Positions 26,847 to 35,280 are shown, counted from the first letter of the stretch. The stretch: DNA of 64,000 nucleotides from an uncultured Lachnospiraceae bacterium (GCA_900316165.1 ONBW01000003.1:1-64000); one strand, 5' to 3'. The notes: generated by a model from the letters alone, not told the origin. Numbers and translations are program-made.

Positions 26847-29474
26847 ATGAAAGAAGGTATTCCCTTGGAAAAATATAACGTAACCGGTATGAGCTGTGCT
26901 TCCTGCCAGGCTCACGTCGAAAAGGCTGTTAGTAAGGTCCCTGGCGTTAAATCAGTAAGCGTCTCACTTCTTACGAATTCGATGGCAGTCGATGGCACAG
27001 CCAGTGATGCTGATATTATAAAAGCTGTTGAAGATGCAGGCTATGGCGCCTCCAAGCAGGACTTCGATACTCCGAAGGCAGGCAGTGCGAGCGCGAAGCT
27101 TGCGGCAGAAGAGGAGTCGCTAAAGGATAAGACTACACCGAAGCTCATTAAAAGGCTGATCTGGTCCGTAATAGTTCTCTTAGTCCTTATGTATATTACG
27201 ATGGGCCACAATATGTGGGGCTGGCCGGTGCCAGCATTTTTAAATCATAACCACATAGGACTTGCAATCACGCAGATGCTTCTGGCACTGATAGTAATGA
27301 CGATAAACCGTGCATTTTTCACATCAGGCTTCAAGTCACTTATCCACGGCTCTCCGAATATGGACGCGCTTGTGGCATTGGGTTCAGGCGTTTCATTCGG
27401 CTGGTCCCTATACATTCTCTACCGTATGACATATCTGCTTACGACAGGCGCCTCTCAGATGGATCTGATGCCGCTCTATCACAACCAGCTCTACTTCGAG
27501 TCGGCTGCGATGATTCCGGCACTTATCACTATCGGAAAAACTCTTGAGTCCTATTCAAAGGGCCGCACGACAGATGCTCTTAAGAACCTGATGAAGATGG
27601 CCCCTAAGACTGCTGTAATTGAGCGTGATGGTCAGCAGGTCGAGGTCGGAATTGACGAGGTTAAGTCAGGCGATATCTTCGTCGTAAAGCCTGGTGAATC
27701 GATTCCGGTCGATGGTGTGATCGTCGAGGGCACAACTGCTGTAGATGAATCCGCCCTGACTGGTGAGTCTATCCCGGTCGATAAGGCAGTAGACGATACA
27801 GTTTCAGCCGCTACTATAAATCAGTCTGGATTTATCAGAGCCCGTGCTACAAGGGTCGGCGAGGATACTACCTTTTCACAGATTATACAGATGGTAAGCG
27901 ACGCTGCTGCCACAAAAGCTCCAATCGCACGAATCGCAGATACTGTATCTGGTGTGTTTGTACCGGCTGTAATGGCTATAGCACTAGTCGTATTCATCGT
28001 CTGGATGATAGTCGGCGGCGGCACGACAACCTCTCTTGAGCACGCGATAACAGTCCTTGTTATTTCCTGCCCTTGCGCCTTGGGACTTGCAACTCCTGTT
28101 GCCATCATGGTCGGAAACGGGATGGGCGCGAAGAACGGTGTACTCTTCAAGACCTCAGAGGCGCTTGAGAATGCCGGAAAGGTACAGATCATTGCTCTCG
28201 ACAAAACAGGTACTATCACAGAGGGAAAGCCTCAGGTAACAGATATCATCCCGACCGAGGGATTTTCAGCTTATGAGCTTCTTAAAAAGGCCTATTCACT
28301 CGAGTCGAAGTCTGAGCATCCGCTCGCAAGGGCTGTTGTGGAAAAGGCTGAGGGCGCCGGCGTGAAGGCCGATGAGACAGAGAACTTTGAGGCTCTTACA
28401 GGTAATGGACTTAAGGGCACCATAAATGGTGAAATAATCTATGGCGGTTCAGAGAAGTTTATTTCTTCTCTTGTAAAAATAAACGATGACCTGCTTAAGA
28501 AATCGACGGAGCTCTCAGAGCAGGGCAAGACGCCTTTATTTTTTGAAGAGGATGGAAAGCTTATCGGTATCATCGCTGTAGCAGATATCATAAAGAGCGA
28601 TTCGAGACAGGCTGTAAAGGAATTACAGCACATGGGAATCGAGGTCGTAATGCTTACCGGTGATAACGAGAGAACGGCAAAGGCAATCGGTGAAGAGGCT
28701 GGTGTTGACAGAGTCATAGCAGGCGTTCTTCCTGATGGAAAGGAAAAAGTAATACGTGAGCTTCAGAAGCGTGGCAGAGTTGCGATGGTCGGCGACGGCA
28801 TTAACGATGCTCCGGCTCTTACGAGAGCTGACACAGGTATCGCTATCGGAGCCGGAACTGATGTGGCTATCGATTCAGCAGATATCGTTCTGATGAACTC
28901 AAAGCTTACAGATGTATCAGCTGCTATAAGGCTGTCCCGTGCTACTCTTAAGAATATCTACGAGAACCTTTTCTGGGCCTTCGCCTACAATGCTCTTCTG
29001 ATTCCAATGGCAGCAGGCCTGTATCCGGGAATCCATTTGAACCCTATGTGGGGAGCTGCCGCAATGAGCCTTTCGAGCTTTACCGTATGTATGAACGCTC
29101 TTAGACTGAACCTCTTTAGGGTTCACAGCGCAAAGCACGATAAACCACTGAGGCATCCTGCTCTTCCGGACACCTCAGGTGCAAAAATAACTGTGGCAGA
29201 AAACGCCGTGAATGGAAATCCGGCCGCCTGCCCTATAGAAAGTGTAAATGGAGGTAACACAATGAAAGAAACTGTAAATGTAAAGGGAATGATGTGCCAG
29301 ATGTGCGAGAAGCACGTAAGCGAGGGCCTCAGGAAAATCGATGGCGTAACCTCAGCAACTGCTGACCACGAGAAGGGTACAGCTGTAATCGAGGCTACAA
29401 AGCCAATTGCAGAGGCTGACATCAAGAAGGCAGTCGAGGACGCAGGCTACGAGTTCGTATCTGTAGAAGGTTAA
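26847..29474 (+). CDS. copA: Copper-exporting P1B ATPase with C-terminal CopZ-like domain
   Basis: CopA exports Cu(I) across the membrane. The 875 residues contain an N-terminal metal-binding domain (GMSCASC, Cys17/Cys20), membrane helices, the actuator TGES, the transport motif CPC (about 408-410), DKTGT (Asp452), GDGINDAPAL, and a C-terminal second metal-binding domain (VKGMMCQMC) after a 40-residue linker. Copper-sensing operators in the promoter support copper as substrate. The start is uncertain: ATG 26847 has no clear ribosome site, while TTG 26865 lies seven bases after AAGAAGG and gives the usual family N-terminus (MEKYNVTGMSC). Confidence 0.94.
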   Translation: MKEGIPLEKYNVTGMSCASCQAHVEKAVSKVPGVKSVSVSLLTNSMAVDGTASDADIIKAVEDAGYGASKQDFDTPKAGSASAKLAAEEESLKDKTTPKLIKRLIWSVIVLLVLMYITMGHNMWGWPVPAFLNHNHIGLAITQMLLALIVMTINRAFFTSGFKSLIHGSPNMDALVALGSGVSFGWSLYILYRMTYLLTTGASQMDLMPLYHNQLYFESAAMIPALITIGKTLESYSKGRTTDALKNLMKMAPKTAVIERDGQQVEVGIDEVKSGDIFVVKPGESIPVDGVIVEGTTAVDESALTGESIPVDKAVDDTVSAATINQSGFIRARATRVGEDTTFSQIIQMVSDAAATKAPIARIADTVSGVFVPAVMAIALVVFIVWMIVGGGTTTSLEHAITVLVISCPCALGLATPVAIMVGNGMGAKNGVLFKTSEALENAGKVQIIALDKTGTITEGKPQVTDIIPTEGFSAYELLKKAYSLESKSEHPLARAVVEKAEGAGVKADETENFEALTGNGLKGTINGEIIYGGSEKFISSLVKINDDLLKKSTELSEQGKTPLFFEEDGKLIGIIAVADIIKSDSRQAVKELQHMGIEVVMLTGDNERTAKAIGEEAGVDRVIAGVLPDGKEKVIRELQKRGRVAMVGDGINDAPALTRADTGIAIGAGTDVAIDSADIVLMNSKLTDVSAAIRLSRATLKNIYENLFWAFAYNALLIPMAAGLYPGIHLNPMWGAAAMSLSSFTVCMNALRLNLFRVHSAKHDKPLRHPALPDTSGAKITVAENAVNGNPAACPIESVNGGNTMKETVNVKGMMCQMCEKHVSEGLRKIDGVTSATADHEKGTAVIEATKPIAEADIKKAVEDAGYEFVSVEG
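29262..29474 (+). CDS. Nested copper chaperone frame inside the 3' end of copA
   Basis: Codon 806 of copA is an ATG with a strong GGAGG (29250-29254) seven bases upstream. Starting there gives a 70-residue free CopZ-like protein: MKETVNVKGMMCQMCEKHV, with the CxxC copper site and the usual ferredoxin-like fold pattern through DAGYEFVSVEG. Such a strong ribosome site inside a coding region is unlikely by chance. I infer that both a CopA-CopZ fusion and a free chaperone are made. This is a second product of the copA frame, not a separate reading frame. Confidence 0.65.
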   Translation: MKETVNVKGMMCQMCEKHVSEGLRKIDGVTSATADHEKGTAVIEATKPIAEADIKKAVEDAGYEFVSVEG

Positions 29475-29500
29475 CGAATCAGAATCATCCTTTTGAATGA

Positions 29501-29527
29501 GCCCGGCAGACATGCCGGGCCCGTTTA
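29501..29527 (+). terminator. Intrinsic terminator after copA
   Basis: GCCCGGCA, loop GACA, TGCCGGGC, then CCGTTTAGTTTT: a strong stem with an imperfect T-tract. Confidence 0.75.
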
Positions 29528-29538
29528 GTTTTAAGAAC

Positions 29539-29567
29539 TTGACTTATACCCCGAAGGGGTATATCAT
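29539..29567 (+). promoter_or_regulatory. Promoter of csoR
   Basis: TTGACT, 17 bases, TATCAT. As at copA, the spacer holds a CsoR operator, so csoR should be autorepressed. Confidence 0.7.
29546..29562. promoter_or_regulatory. CsoR-type operator 3 (csoR promoter)
   Basis: ATACCCC-GAA-GGGGTAT is a perfect palindrome with the same half-sites as the copA operators. Confidence 0.82.
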
Positions 29568-29597
29568 AATTCTAATGTAATTTTTAGGAGGTTCTTT

Positions 29598-29966
29598 ATG
29601 GCACAGGAAGCAGAAGAGAAGGTCTGCCCACACTGCGGGCAGGCATCAGATATAGAGGGAACTGGTGGAGGCTGCGCGGCCTGCTCCGGCAAAATGAAGG
29701 ACAGAAGCGACAAGGAAAAGAAGGACCTCGTGAACCGGCTCTCGAGAATCGAGGGCCAGATCCGGGGCATAAAGAGGATGATCGAGGAAGACGCTTACTG
29801 CATCGATATCCTGAGACAGAGCACTGCTGCGACCGCAGCCTTGAACAGCTTTAACAAGGTCGTCTTGGCAAACCATATCCGCACCTGCGTGAAAGAGAAT
29901 GTGAGGAACGGAAATGACGAGGTCATCGATGAGCTGGTAGATACAATCCAGAAACTGATGAAGTAA
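29598..29966 (+). CDS. csoR: CsoR-family copper-sensing repressor with N-terminal cysteine extension
   Basis: CsoR repressors release DNA on binding Cu(I). The helical core (DLVNRLSRIEGQIRGIKRMIEED) carries the Cu(I) ligands Cys68, His93 and Cys97 in the usual C-H-C order. The protein has 122 residues because of an N-terminal extension of about 35 with two CxxC pairs (Cys10/13 and Cys26/29), which looks like a small zinc-binding knuckle. AGGAGG precedes the ATG. It has its own promoter and operator and a terminator; copA is directly upstream. Confidence 0.93.
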   Translation: MAQEAEEKVCPHCGQASDIEGTGGGCAACSGKMKDRSDKEKKDLVNRLSRIEGQIRGIKRMIEEDAYCIDILRQSTAATAALNSFNKVVLANHIRTCVKENVRNGNDEVIDELVDTIQKLMK

Positions 29967-29996
29967 ACAATATTTATATCATAAAACAAATACTAA

Positions 29997-30029
29997 AAAC
30001 CGCAGACGGCGCAGCCGACTGCGGTTTTT
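29997..30029 (+). terminator. Intrinsic terminator after csoR
   Basis: ACCGCAG and CTGCGGT form an outer stem and CGGC/GCCG an inner stem, then TTTTT. It separates the copper and arabinan regions. Confidence 0.88.
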
Positions 30030-30041
30030 GTGATAAAAATA

Positions 30042-30055
30042 GTAAAATACTTTAG
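30042..30055. promoter_or_regulatory. Putative operator A of the ArsR-type regulator
   Basis: GTAAAATACTTTAG differs by one base from site B. It lies 62 bases upstream of the -35 of the arabinosidase operon; repeated sites like this often permit looping. Confidence 0.55.
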
Positions 30056-30116
30056 TCAAAATGCACAAAAGCCAATTGAAATTTTGGTATATAATGACAA
30101 AAACTACAAAAAACAG

Positions 30117-30144
30117 TTGCCTTCTTAAGAAAAATGTGTATAAT
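30117..30144 (+). promoter_or_regulatory. Promoter of the arabinosidase operon
   Basis: TTGCCT, 16 bases, TATAAT (30139-30144), 61 bases before the first GH43 gene. Confidence 0.6.
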
Positions 30145-30155
30145 TATAGCTAAAG

Positions 30156-30169
30156 CTAAAATACTTTAG
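30156..30169. promoter_or_regulatory. Putative operator B of the ArsR-type regulator
   Basis: CTAAAATACTTTAG lies 12 bases after the -10, over the early transcribed region, where a bound repressor would block the start. An extra half-site CTAAAG precedes it. Confidence 0.65.
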
Positions 30170-30205
30170 AAATATATCAATTAACAACATCAAAAAGGGA
30201 CGGCA

Positions 30206-31159
30206 ATGGACAGACAGGGAAATTATAACAAACCATGGATTCTGCAGAGGGCGGATCCATATGTGTGCAAGGCGGATGGAGGATATTATTTTACGGCATC
30301 AGTGCCGGCGTTCGACAGGATAATCCTCAGATACAGCAAAACGCTGAGGGGACTAGGTGAAGCTTCGGAAAGAGTTATCTGGAAAAAACACGATCACGGC
30401 CCAATGTCTGAGAATATCTGGGCACCAGAACTGCACTGGCTGTATGGCGGCTGGTACATCTACTATGCAGGCGGAGAAGTAGAGGATAAGTGGCATATCC
30501 GGCCATATGTGTTAAAGCTTGATGGAACTGACCCTATGAAGGATGAGTGGGTAGAAGCGGGGCCGATGCGGCCCGCAGACACGGACGAGTTCTCATTCAG
30601 GACATTTTCGCTGGATGCGACTATTTTTCAAGTGAACGGGGAATACTACTATGTGTGGGCAGAAAAGGTCAGCGTAGGAAAGCAGATTTCGAATCTTTAT
30701 ATATCGAGGATGGAAAGCCCTGTGAAGCTCGCGACAGACCAGGTACTTCTTACATCGCCGGATTATGACTGGGAACGTCACGGATTCTGGGTGAATGAAG
30801 GACCAGGAGTACTTTTTCATGGAGATGATATCTGGCTTACATATTCGGCGTCTGATACGGGGCCGGCATACAGTGTAGGTATGCTTCACGCGAAGAAGAA
30901 TTCTGACCTTCTGGATCCGAGAAGCTGGGAGAAGTCCAGATATCCAGTGCTTTCTACTGACCAGGAACTGGGCATCTATGGGCCGGGCCACAATTGTTTC
31001 GTAAAGGACGAGAATGAAAATGATCAGATGATAGTGCACGCCAGGACAAAGCCGGAGATAGAAGGGAATCCGCTTGATAATCCGGACAGACATGCGTTTA
31101 TCCTTCCTGTCAGATGGAATGAAGATACTCCTGTATTTTCTTTCAGAGGTGAGATATGA
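30206..31159 (+). CDS. Cytosolic GH43 arabinofuranosidase
   Basis: This 317-residue glycoside hydrolase of family 43 has no signal peptide, so it acts inside the cell. The inverting catalytic triad is visible: Asp17 in RADPYV (base), Asp137 in SLDATIF (pKa modulator) and Glu198 in NEGPGV (acid). The type resembles exo-alpha-1,5-L-arabinofuranosidases that trim imported arabino-oligosaccharides (inference from family and context). It is first of three coupled genes; AAAAGGGACGG precedes the ATG and its stop overlaps the next start (ATGA). Confidence 0.88.
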   Translation: MDRQGNYNKPWILQRADPYVCKADGGYYFTASVPAFDRIILRYSKTLRGLGEASERVIWKKHDHGPMSENIWAPELHWLYGGWYIYYAGGEVEDKWHIRPYVLKLDGTDPMKDEWVEAGPMRPADTDEFSFRTFSLDATIFQVNGEYYYVWAEKVSVGKQISNLYISRMESPVKLATDQVLLTSPDYDWERHGFWVNEGPGVLFHGDDIWLTYSASDTGPAYSVGMLHAKKNSDLLDPRSWEKSRYPVLSTDQELGIYGPGHNCFVKDENENDQMIVHARTKPEIEGNPLDNPDRHAFILPVRWNEDTPVFSFRGEI

Positions 31160-32652
31160 AACGGGCAGTTACAGCGCTTGTCATGGCGATGACAATGGCT
31201 TTGACAGGATGCGCGGGTACAAACGGTGGAAAAGCAGGGACGGAGAAAAAAGTGGAAATCAAGAAGGGAAACTATAACAGCGAAGCCAGTATTCATGATC
31301 CGCAGATACTTCTGGACAGTGAGGGGACATACTGGATGGTAGGCAGTCATTATCTGGAAGCAGAATCAGGCGATTTAGAGAAATGGACTTACACGTCCAA
31401 AACGCCGACAGTACTTTTTTCAAATATTTATGATGGTGACATGCCGGCATTTGACTATGTGGGTAAAAATGACCAGGGTACGTACTCCTGCTGGGCAGAA
31501 AATATCATCTATAATGACACTATGAAGAAATATGTGATGTATTTCTGCACGACATCCACATATATAAAAAGTGATATCTGCATGGCGGTAGCAGACAGCC
31601 CTAAGGGACCGTGGGAGTATAAGGCAAAATTCCTCTATTCAGGATGGACTAAAAAGGATGTAAAGAATACTGATATGTACGATGTCCTTGGAGAAAATGC
31701 CGATTTGAGCAGATATCTTCAGTACGGAGCGTACAATAACAAGCAGTGGCCGAACAGCATAGACCCGGCAGTATTTACGGATATGGACGGGCGGATGTGG
31801 CTTGTATACGGATCGTGGTCGGGTGGCATTTTTTTAATAGAGCTCGATAAAGCAACGGGACTGCCGGTTTCTCCGAAGGAAACAGGAGAAGGCATAGATC
31901 CGTATTATGGCTATCGCCTGCTCGGGGGCGGACATCATGCAATAGAGGCACCTTATATAGTTTATGACAGCGAGACGAAGTACTATTATCTGTTCCTGTC
32001 GTATGGTGAGTTGAAAAGAGAAGGCGGCTATCAGATAAGAGAATTCAGGAGCAAGACACCGACCGGACCATATGTGGATGCAAAGGGGCAGACACCGGCA
32101 GATCAGGATGATTTTTTCAATTACGGTGTCAAACTGATGGGGAATTATACTTTTCCAAGTCTCGAGACGGCTTATATGGCACCTGGCGGCGAGTCAGTAT
32201 TCAAGGACAAAAACGGAGACTGGTGCCTTGTGTACCACCAGAGGTTTGACAACGGCTCTGAGGACTTTCAGGACAGGATCCACAGGCTGTATATGACACC
32301 GGAAGGGTGGCTCGTGCCGCAACCATTTGAGCTCAGCGACGACAAAGTGAAAAACAAGGGTTATCAGGATGATGACCTTGACGGGGACGTCTACATGATA
32401 GACCATGGCCTGTCGGTAGATTCAAATATCAATGAAGCAGAGAAGACTGCTTTTCATAAAGAAAAAATAACCGGAGCGTATAAAGGCACCTACGAGATAA
32501 AGAAAGGCACGAACCAGGTCGTTCTGAAAATCAATGGCGGCGTATATACAGGGGTTATTACAGACACAACAGATGAAGCCGGAAACAAGATCCGCACAAT
32601 ACTTGCAGTCGGCGATAACAACCAGACTATCTGGGGAGTCAAATACTTATGA
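31156..32652 (+). CDS. Lipoprotein GH43 arabinan endo-1,5-alpha-L-arabinosidase
   Basis: This 498-residue surface lipoprotein (lipobox ALTGC, Cys19) belongs to GH43, with ASIHDPQILLDSEGTYWMVGSH (catalytic Asp), SIDPAVFTDMDGRMWLVYGSW and HHAIEAPYI (catalytic Glu region). It resembles AbnB-type endo-arabinanases with a C-terminal beta-rich extension (about 430-498). Being anchored outside, it should cut polymeric arabinan into oligomers for the downstream binding protein. Four-base overlaps join it to the GH43 and GH51 genes on both sides. Confidence 0.88.
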   Translation: MKRAVTALVMAMTMALTGCAGTNGGKAGTEKKVEIKKGNYNSEASIHDPQILLDSEGTYWMVGSHYLEAESGDLEKWTYTSKTPTVLFSNIYDGDMPAFDYVGKNDQGTYSCWAENIIYNDTMKKYVMYFCTTSTYIKSDICMAVADSPKGPWEYKAKFLYSGWTKKDVKNTDMYDVLGENADLSRYLQYGAYNNKQWPNSIDPAVFTDMDGRMWLVYGSWSGGIFLIELDKATGLPVSPKETGEGIDPYYGYRLLGGGHHAIEAPYIVYDSETKYYYLFLSYGELKREGGYQIREFRSKTPTGPYVDAKGQTPADQDDFFNYGVKLMGNYTFPSLETAYMAPGGESVFKDKNGDWCLVYHQRFDNGSEDFQDRIHRLYMTPEGWLVPQPFELSDDKVKNKGYQDDDLDGDVYMIDHGLSVDSNINEAEKTAFHKEKITGAYKGTYEIKKGTNQVVLKINGGVYTGVITDTTDEAGNKIRTILAVGDNNQTIWGVKYL

Positions 32653-34148
32653 GATTATTTATCAATGAAAAAGTAAAAAAAGGAACGATCTCACCTGAAA
32701 TCTACGGACAGTTCAGTGAGCATCTCGGCAGAGGGATTTATGGCGGACTATATGTCGGCGAAAACTCTGATATTCCGAATACAAACGGAATGAGAAATGA
32801 CGTTGTAAATGCGCTCAAAGAGATCAAAGTGCCGGTTCTCAGATGGCCGGGAGGCTGTTTCGCGGATGAATACCACTGGATGGACGGCATCGGACCAAAG
32901 GAAAACCGCAAAAAAATGGTAAACACCCATTGGGGAGGAGTGACGGAGGATAACAGCTTCGGGACCCACGAATACTTTGAGCTCGTAAAACAGTTAGGCT
33001 GCAGGACATATATCAATGGAAATGTCGGGAGCGGCACAGTACAGGAGATGTCAGAATGGGTGGAGTATATGACATTTGGCGGACTTTCGCCGATGTCAGA
33101 ACTTAGAAAGAAAAACGGACACAAAAAGCCGTGGACAGTCGATTACTTCGGAGTCGGAAATGAAAACTGGGGCTGTGGCGGCAATATGCGCCCGCAGTAT
33201 TATGCGGATCTGTACCGCAGATTTCAGACATATATCAGGATTTACGATCCGGAGCACCCGATTAAAAAAATCTGTGGCGGAGCAAATGTGGATGACTATG
33301 ACTGGACAAAGAAGGTTTTAGATACATGCTTTGACCACTCGATTCCTGAGGCACACGGCTTTATGGACGGGCTTTCGCTGCATTACTATGTACATCCGGA
33401 AGGCTGGGAGATAAAGGGCTCATCGACAGATTTTGACAGAGAGGTATGGTATAAAACACTCTCAAAAGCTTTGTACATGGAAGAACTGGTGACAAAGCAC
33501 TCAAAGATAATGGATGTGTATGACCCTGAGAAGAAGATCGGCATGGTAGTTGACGAATGGGGCAGCTGGTATACTGCAGAGCCGGGGACTAATCCGGGAT
33601 TCTTATATCAGCAGAATACAATAAGAGATGCTCTTATTGCCGGAATAACCCTAAATATTTTCAACCGCCACTGTGACCGTGTAAAAATGGCCTGCATAGC
33701 CCAGATGATAAATGTGCTCCAGTCGATGATACTGACAGATGGTGATCAGATGATCAAGACACCGACATACCATGTGTTCCATCAGTACAGGTATCATCAG
33801 GGCGCGGAACTTTTAGATACGCAGATAACAGATGATGGAACGGAAGGACCAGATGAGTGGCGGGTTCCAGAAGTTACAGAGTCTGTATCAGTGGATAAAG
33901 ACGGGGTTATGACGATAACTCTGGCTAATCTGTCAGCAGATGACTCAAAGGATATGGAAATCAGCTTTGCTGAGAAAAAAGCTCTTAAAGTCAAAGAAGC
34001 TACGGTTGTGACCGGTGATATCCACGCGCATAATACGTTCGAGGCTCCGTCAGAAGTCATCGAGCAGAAATTCGACGCTTACATGGAGGGGGAAGATGGC
34101 CTTAAGGTCACTCTGCCTCCGGCAAGTATAACTCTCCTTCGTATCTGA
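32649..34148 (+). CDS. abfA: Alpha-L-arabinofuranosidase, GH51
   Basis: This cytosolic retaining arabinofuranosidase removes terminal L-arabinose from arabino- and arabinoxylo-oligosaccharides. The 499-residue length fits GH51. Motifs: RWPGGCFADEYHW, GVGNENWGCGG with acid/base Glu172, and VVDEWGSWY with nucleophile Glu303. A C-terminal beta domain follows. It has no signal peptide and is translationally coupled to the lipoprotein GH43. It ends the three-gene operon. Confidence 0.95.
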   Translation: MRLFINEKVKKGTISPEIYGQFSEHLGRGIYGGLYVGENSDIPNTNGMRNDVVNALKEIKVPVLRWPGGCFADEYHWMDGIGPKENRKKMVNTHWGGVTEDNSFGTHEYFELVKQLGCRTYINGNVGSGTVQEMSEWVEYMTFGGLSPMSELRKKNGHKKPWTVDYFGVGNENWGCGGNMRPQYYADLYRRFQTYIRIYDPEHPIKKICGGANVDDYDWTKKVLDTCFDHSIPEAHGFMDGLSLHYYVHPEGWEIKGSSTDFDREVWYKTLSKALYMEELVTKHSKIMDVYDPEKKIGMVVDEWGSWYTAEPGTNPGFLYQQNTIRDALIAGITLNIFNRHCDRVKMACIAQMINVLQSMILTDGDQMIKTPTYHVFHQYRYHQGAELLDTQITDDGTEGPDEWRVPEVTESVSVDKDGVMTITLANLSADDSKDMEISFAEKKALKVKEATVVTGDIHAHNTFEAPSEVIEQKFDAYMEGEDGLKVTLPPASITLLRI

Positions 34149-34160
34149 GATATGCTCAGA

Positions 34161-34200
34161 AAAACAGGGCGGCGGGCCTTTGACCCACCGCCCTTGTTTT
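34161..34200. terminator. Bidirectional terminator after abfA
   Basis: AAAACAGGGCGG (34161-34172) and CCGCCCTTGTTTT (34188-34200) form a long stem with A-run and T-run on either side. It lies between converging genes and slightly overlaps the stop of the - strand regulator. Confidence 0.8.
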
Positions 34201-35119
34201 AATCTGAAATAGGTTCATAGTAAAGACTTACTTTGATATCCTGAGCGTAATTTCCGAAAGTGCTTCCAAAAATTGTAAGACCACCCACATGCTCGGCATC
34301 GTCTTTTACTTCAAGTCTGAAAGAAATTTTACTTTTATAATTAAGAGCCAGATCATCAATGCTTATGTCAGAGATCTGAAGTCCATCTATAAAAGTTCCC
34401 TCGTGGTTTATCACCAGGAGCTTTAACAGCCCGTACTGATTCCAGTTTGGAAACCACCAGTCAGGAGTAAAGATTCCCCGGGTATCGCCGAAATCTCCCG
34501 GAGAAGTCCACATGCCAAGCTCAGTGTCATTTATTGAGAAAGTGATATCAGATGGCCAGACTGAATTTACGCCTGGAGCCTCTGATGATAACTCGGCAGA
34601 TATCATGATCTGATTGATTTTCTGGTTTACAGGAATGAAGTTTGGAACCTCATACTCTACAAAGCCCCGGGTGAACCAGAGAATATCAGCATCATATCTG
34701 TCAGGATGAGAGAAGTATCTGGTATCATCCACCTCGCCAATCAGTGATTTGCTTGTCGCTATACCGCAGGTCGGGTAGACTCTGTAATTCGTGTAGTGGC
34801 CGACTCTTATATCTGCGTTGTAGATATTCTGGACTTCTTCCGGAGTCTCAAAGTCTATAAGGATTTTTTCAAGACGGGGAGAGATGAGCTTCTGGTTTCC
34901 GTGCCCTTCGCTGTCGCTGTTTATGCTTATAAGGCCTGCTGCCTCGAGCTTTTTTATGTGACCTGTGAGAGCTCCGTTTGTAATGTTAAGCGCAGAGGCG
35001 ATTTCGTTCATGCTCATCTGCTTGTTCTCAAGCAGAAGACTGATAATCTGCATTCTGGCGTCTGATCCCAGGACTTTAAAAAGCGGGAGAGCTTCTTCTG
35101 GTGTAGTGATTCTGATCAT
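34199..35119 (-). CDS. ArsR-type transcriptional regulator with large C-terminal domain
   Basis: This 306-residue regulator has residues 1-90 as an ArsR winged helix (EALPLFKVLGSDARMQIISLLLENKQMSMNEIASALNI...GHIKKLEAAGLI). The remaining 210 residues are not the usual metal-sensing ArsR core: they are beta-rich and aromatic (WFTRGFVEYEVPNFIPV, TPDWWFPNWNQYGLLKLLVINHEG, ISFRLEVKDD), suggesting a carbohydrate-binding jelly roll. There is no cysteine metal site in the recognition helix. GGAGGCG precedes the ATG. It lies between the arabinosidase operon and the transporter operon. Operator D in its own promoter suggests autoregulation. Effector: probably arabinose or arabino-oligosaccharide (inference). 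Confidence 0.85.
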   Translation of the reverse strand: MIRITTPEEALPLFKVLGSDARMQIISLLLENKQMSMNEIASALNITNGALTGHIKKLEAAGLISINSDSEGHGNQKLISPRLEKILIDFETPEEVQNIYNADIRVGHYTNYRVYPTCGIATSKSLIGEVDDTRYFSHPDRYDADILWFTRGFVEYEVPNFIPVNQKINQIMISAELSSEAPGVNSVWPSDITFSINDTELGMWTSPGDFGDTRGIFTPDWWFPNWNQYGLLKLLVINHEGTFIDGLQISDISIDDLALNYKSKISFRLEVKDDAEHVGGLTIFGSTFGNYAQDIKVSLYYEPISD

Positions 35120-35153
35120 TTTCGCCTCCAGTTATGTATAAAACCTTAATCCT

Positions 35154-35182
35154 ATAATAGAACATAAAGTAATTTAGGTCAA
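35154..35182 (-). promoter_or_regulatory. Promoter of the ArsR-type regulator
   Basis: On the - strand: TTGACC (35177-35182), 17 bases, TATTAT (35154-35159). Confidence 0.7.
35164..35177. promoter_or_regulatory. Putative operator D, inside the regulator's own promoter
   Basis: ATAAAGTAATTTAG matches site B at 11 of 14 positions and fills the -35/-10 spacer of the regulator gene, the classic autorepression position. Confidence 0.55.
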
Positions 35183-35219
35183 CAGAAATTCTTTAATTTT
35201 TGACAAAAATCTTAACAAC

Positions 35220-35233
35220 CTAAAATATTTTAG
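35220..35233. promoter_or_regulatory. Putative operator C, upstream of the transporter promoter
   Basis: CTAAAATATTTTAG is a perfect palindrome ending 18 bases before the -35 of the binding-protein gene and 56 bases from site D. Confidence 0.65.
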
Positions 35234-35251
35234 AAAAAAATAAAAAACATA

Positions 35252-35280
35252 TTGACATAACGGCAAATACCTAGTACAAT
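35252..35280 (+). promoter_or_regulatory. Promoter of the arabino-oligosaccharide transporter operon
   Basis: Perfect TTGACA, 17 bases, TACAAT. The transcript has a leader of about 168 bases with a GC-rich patch (35337-35351) and a hairpin (GGGGCT 35409-35414 with AGCCCC 35432-35437) right before the ribosome site GGAGG at 35441. Confidence 0.8.
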
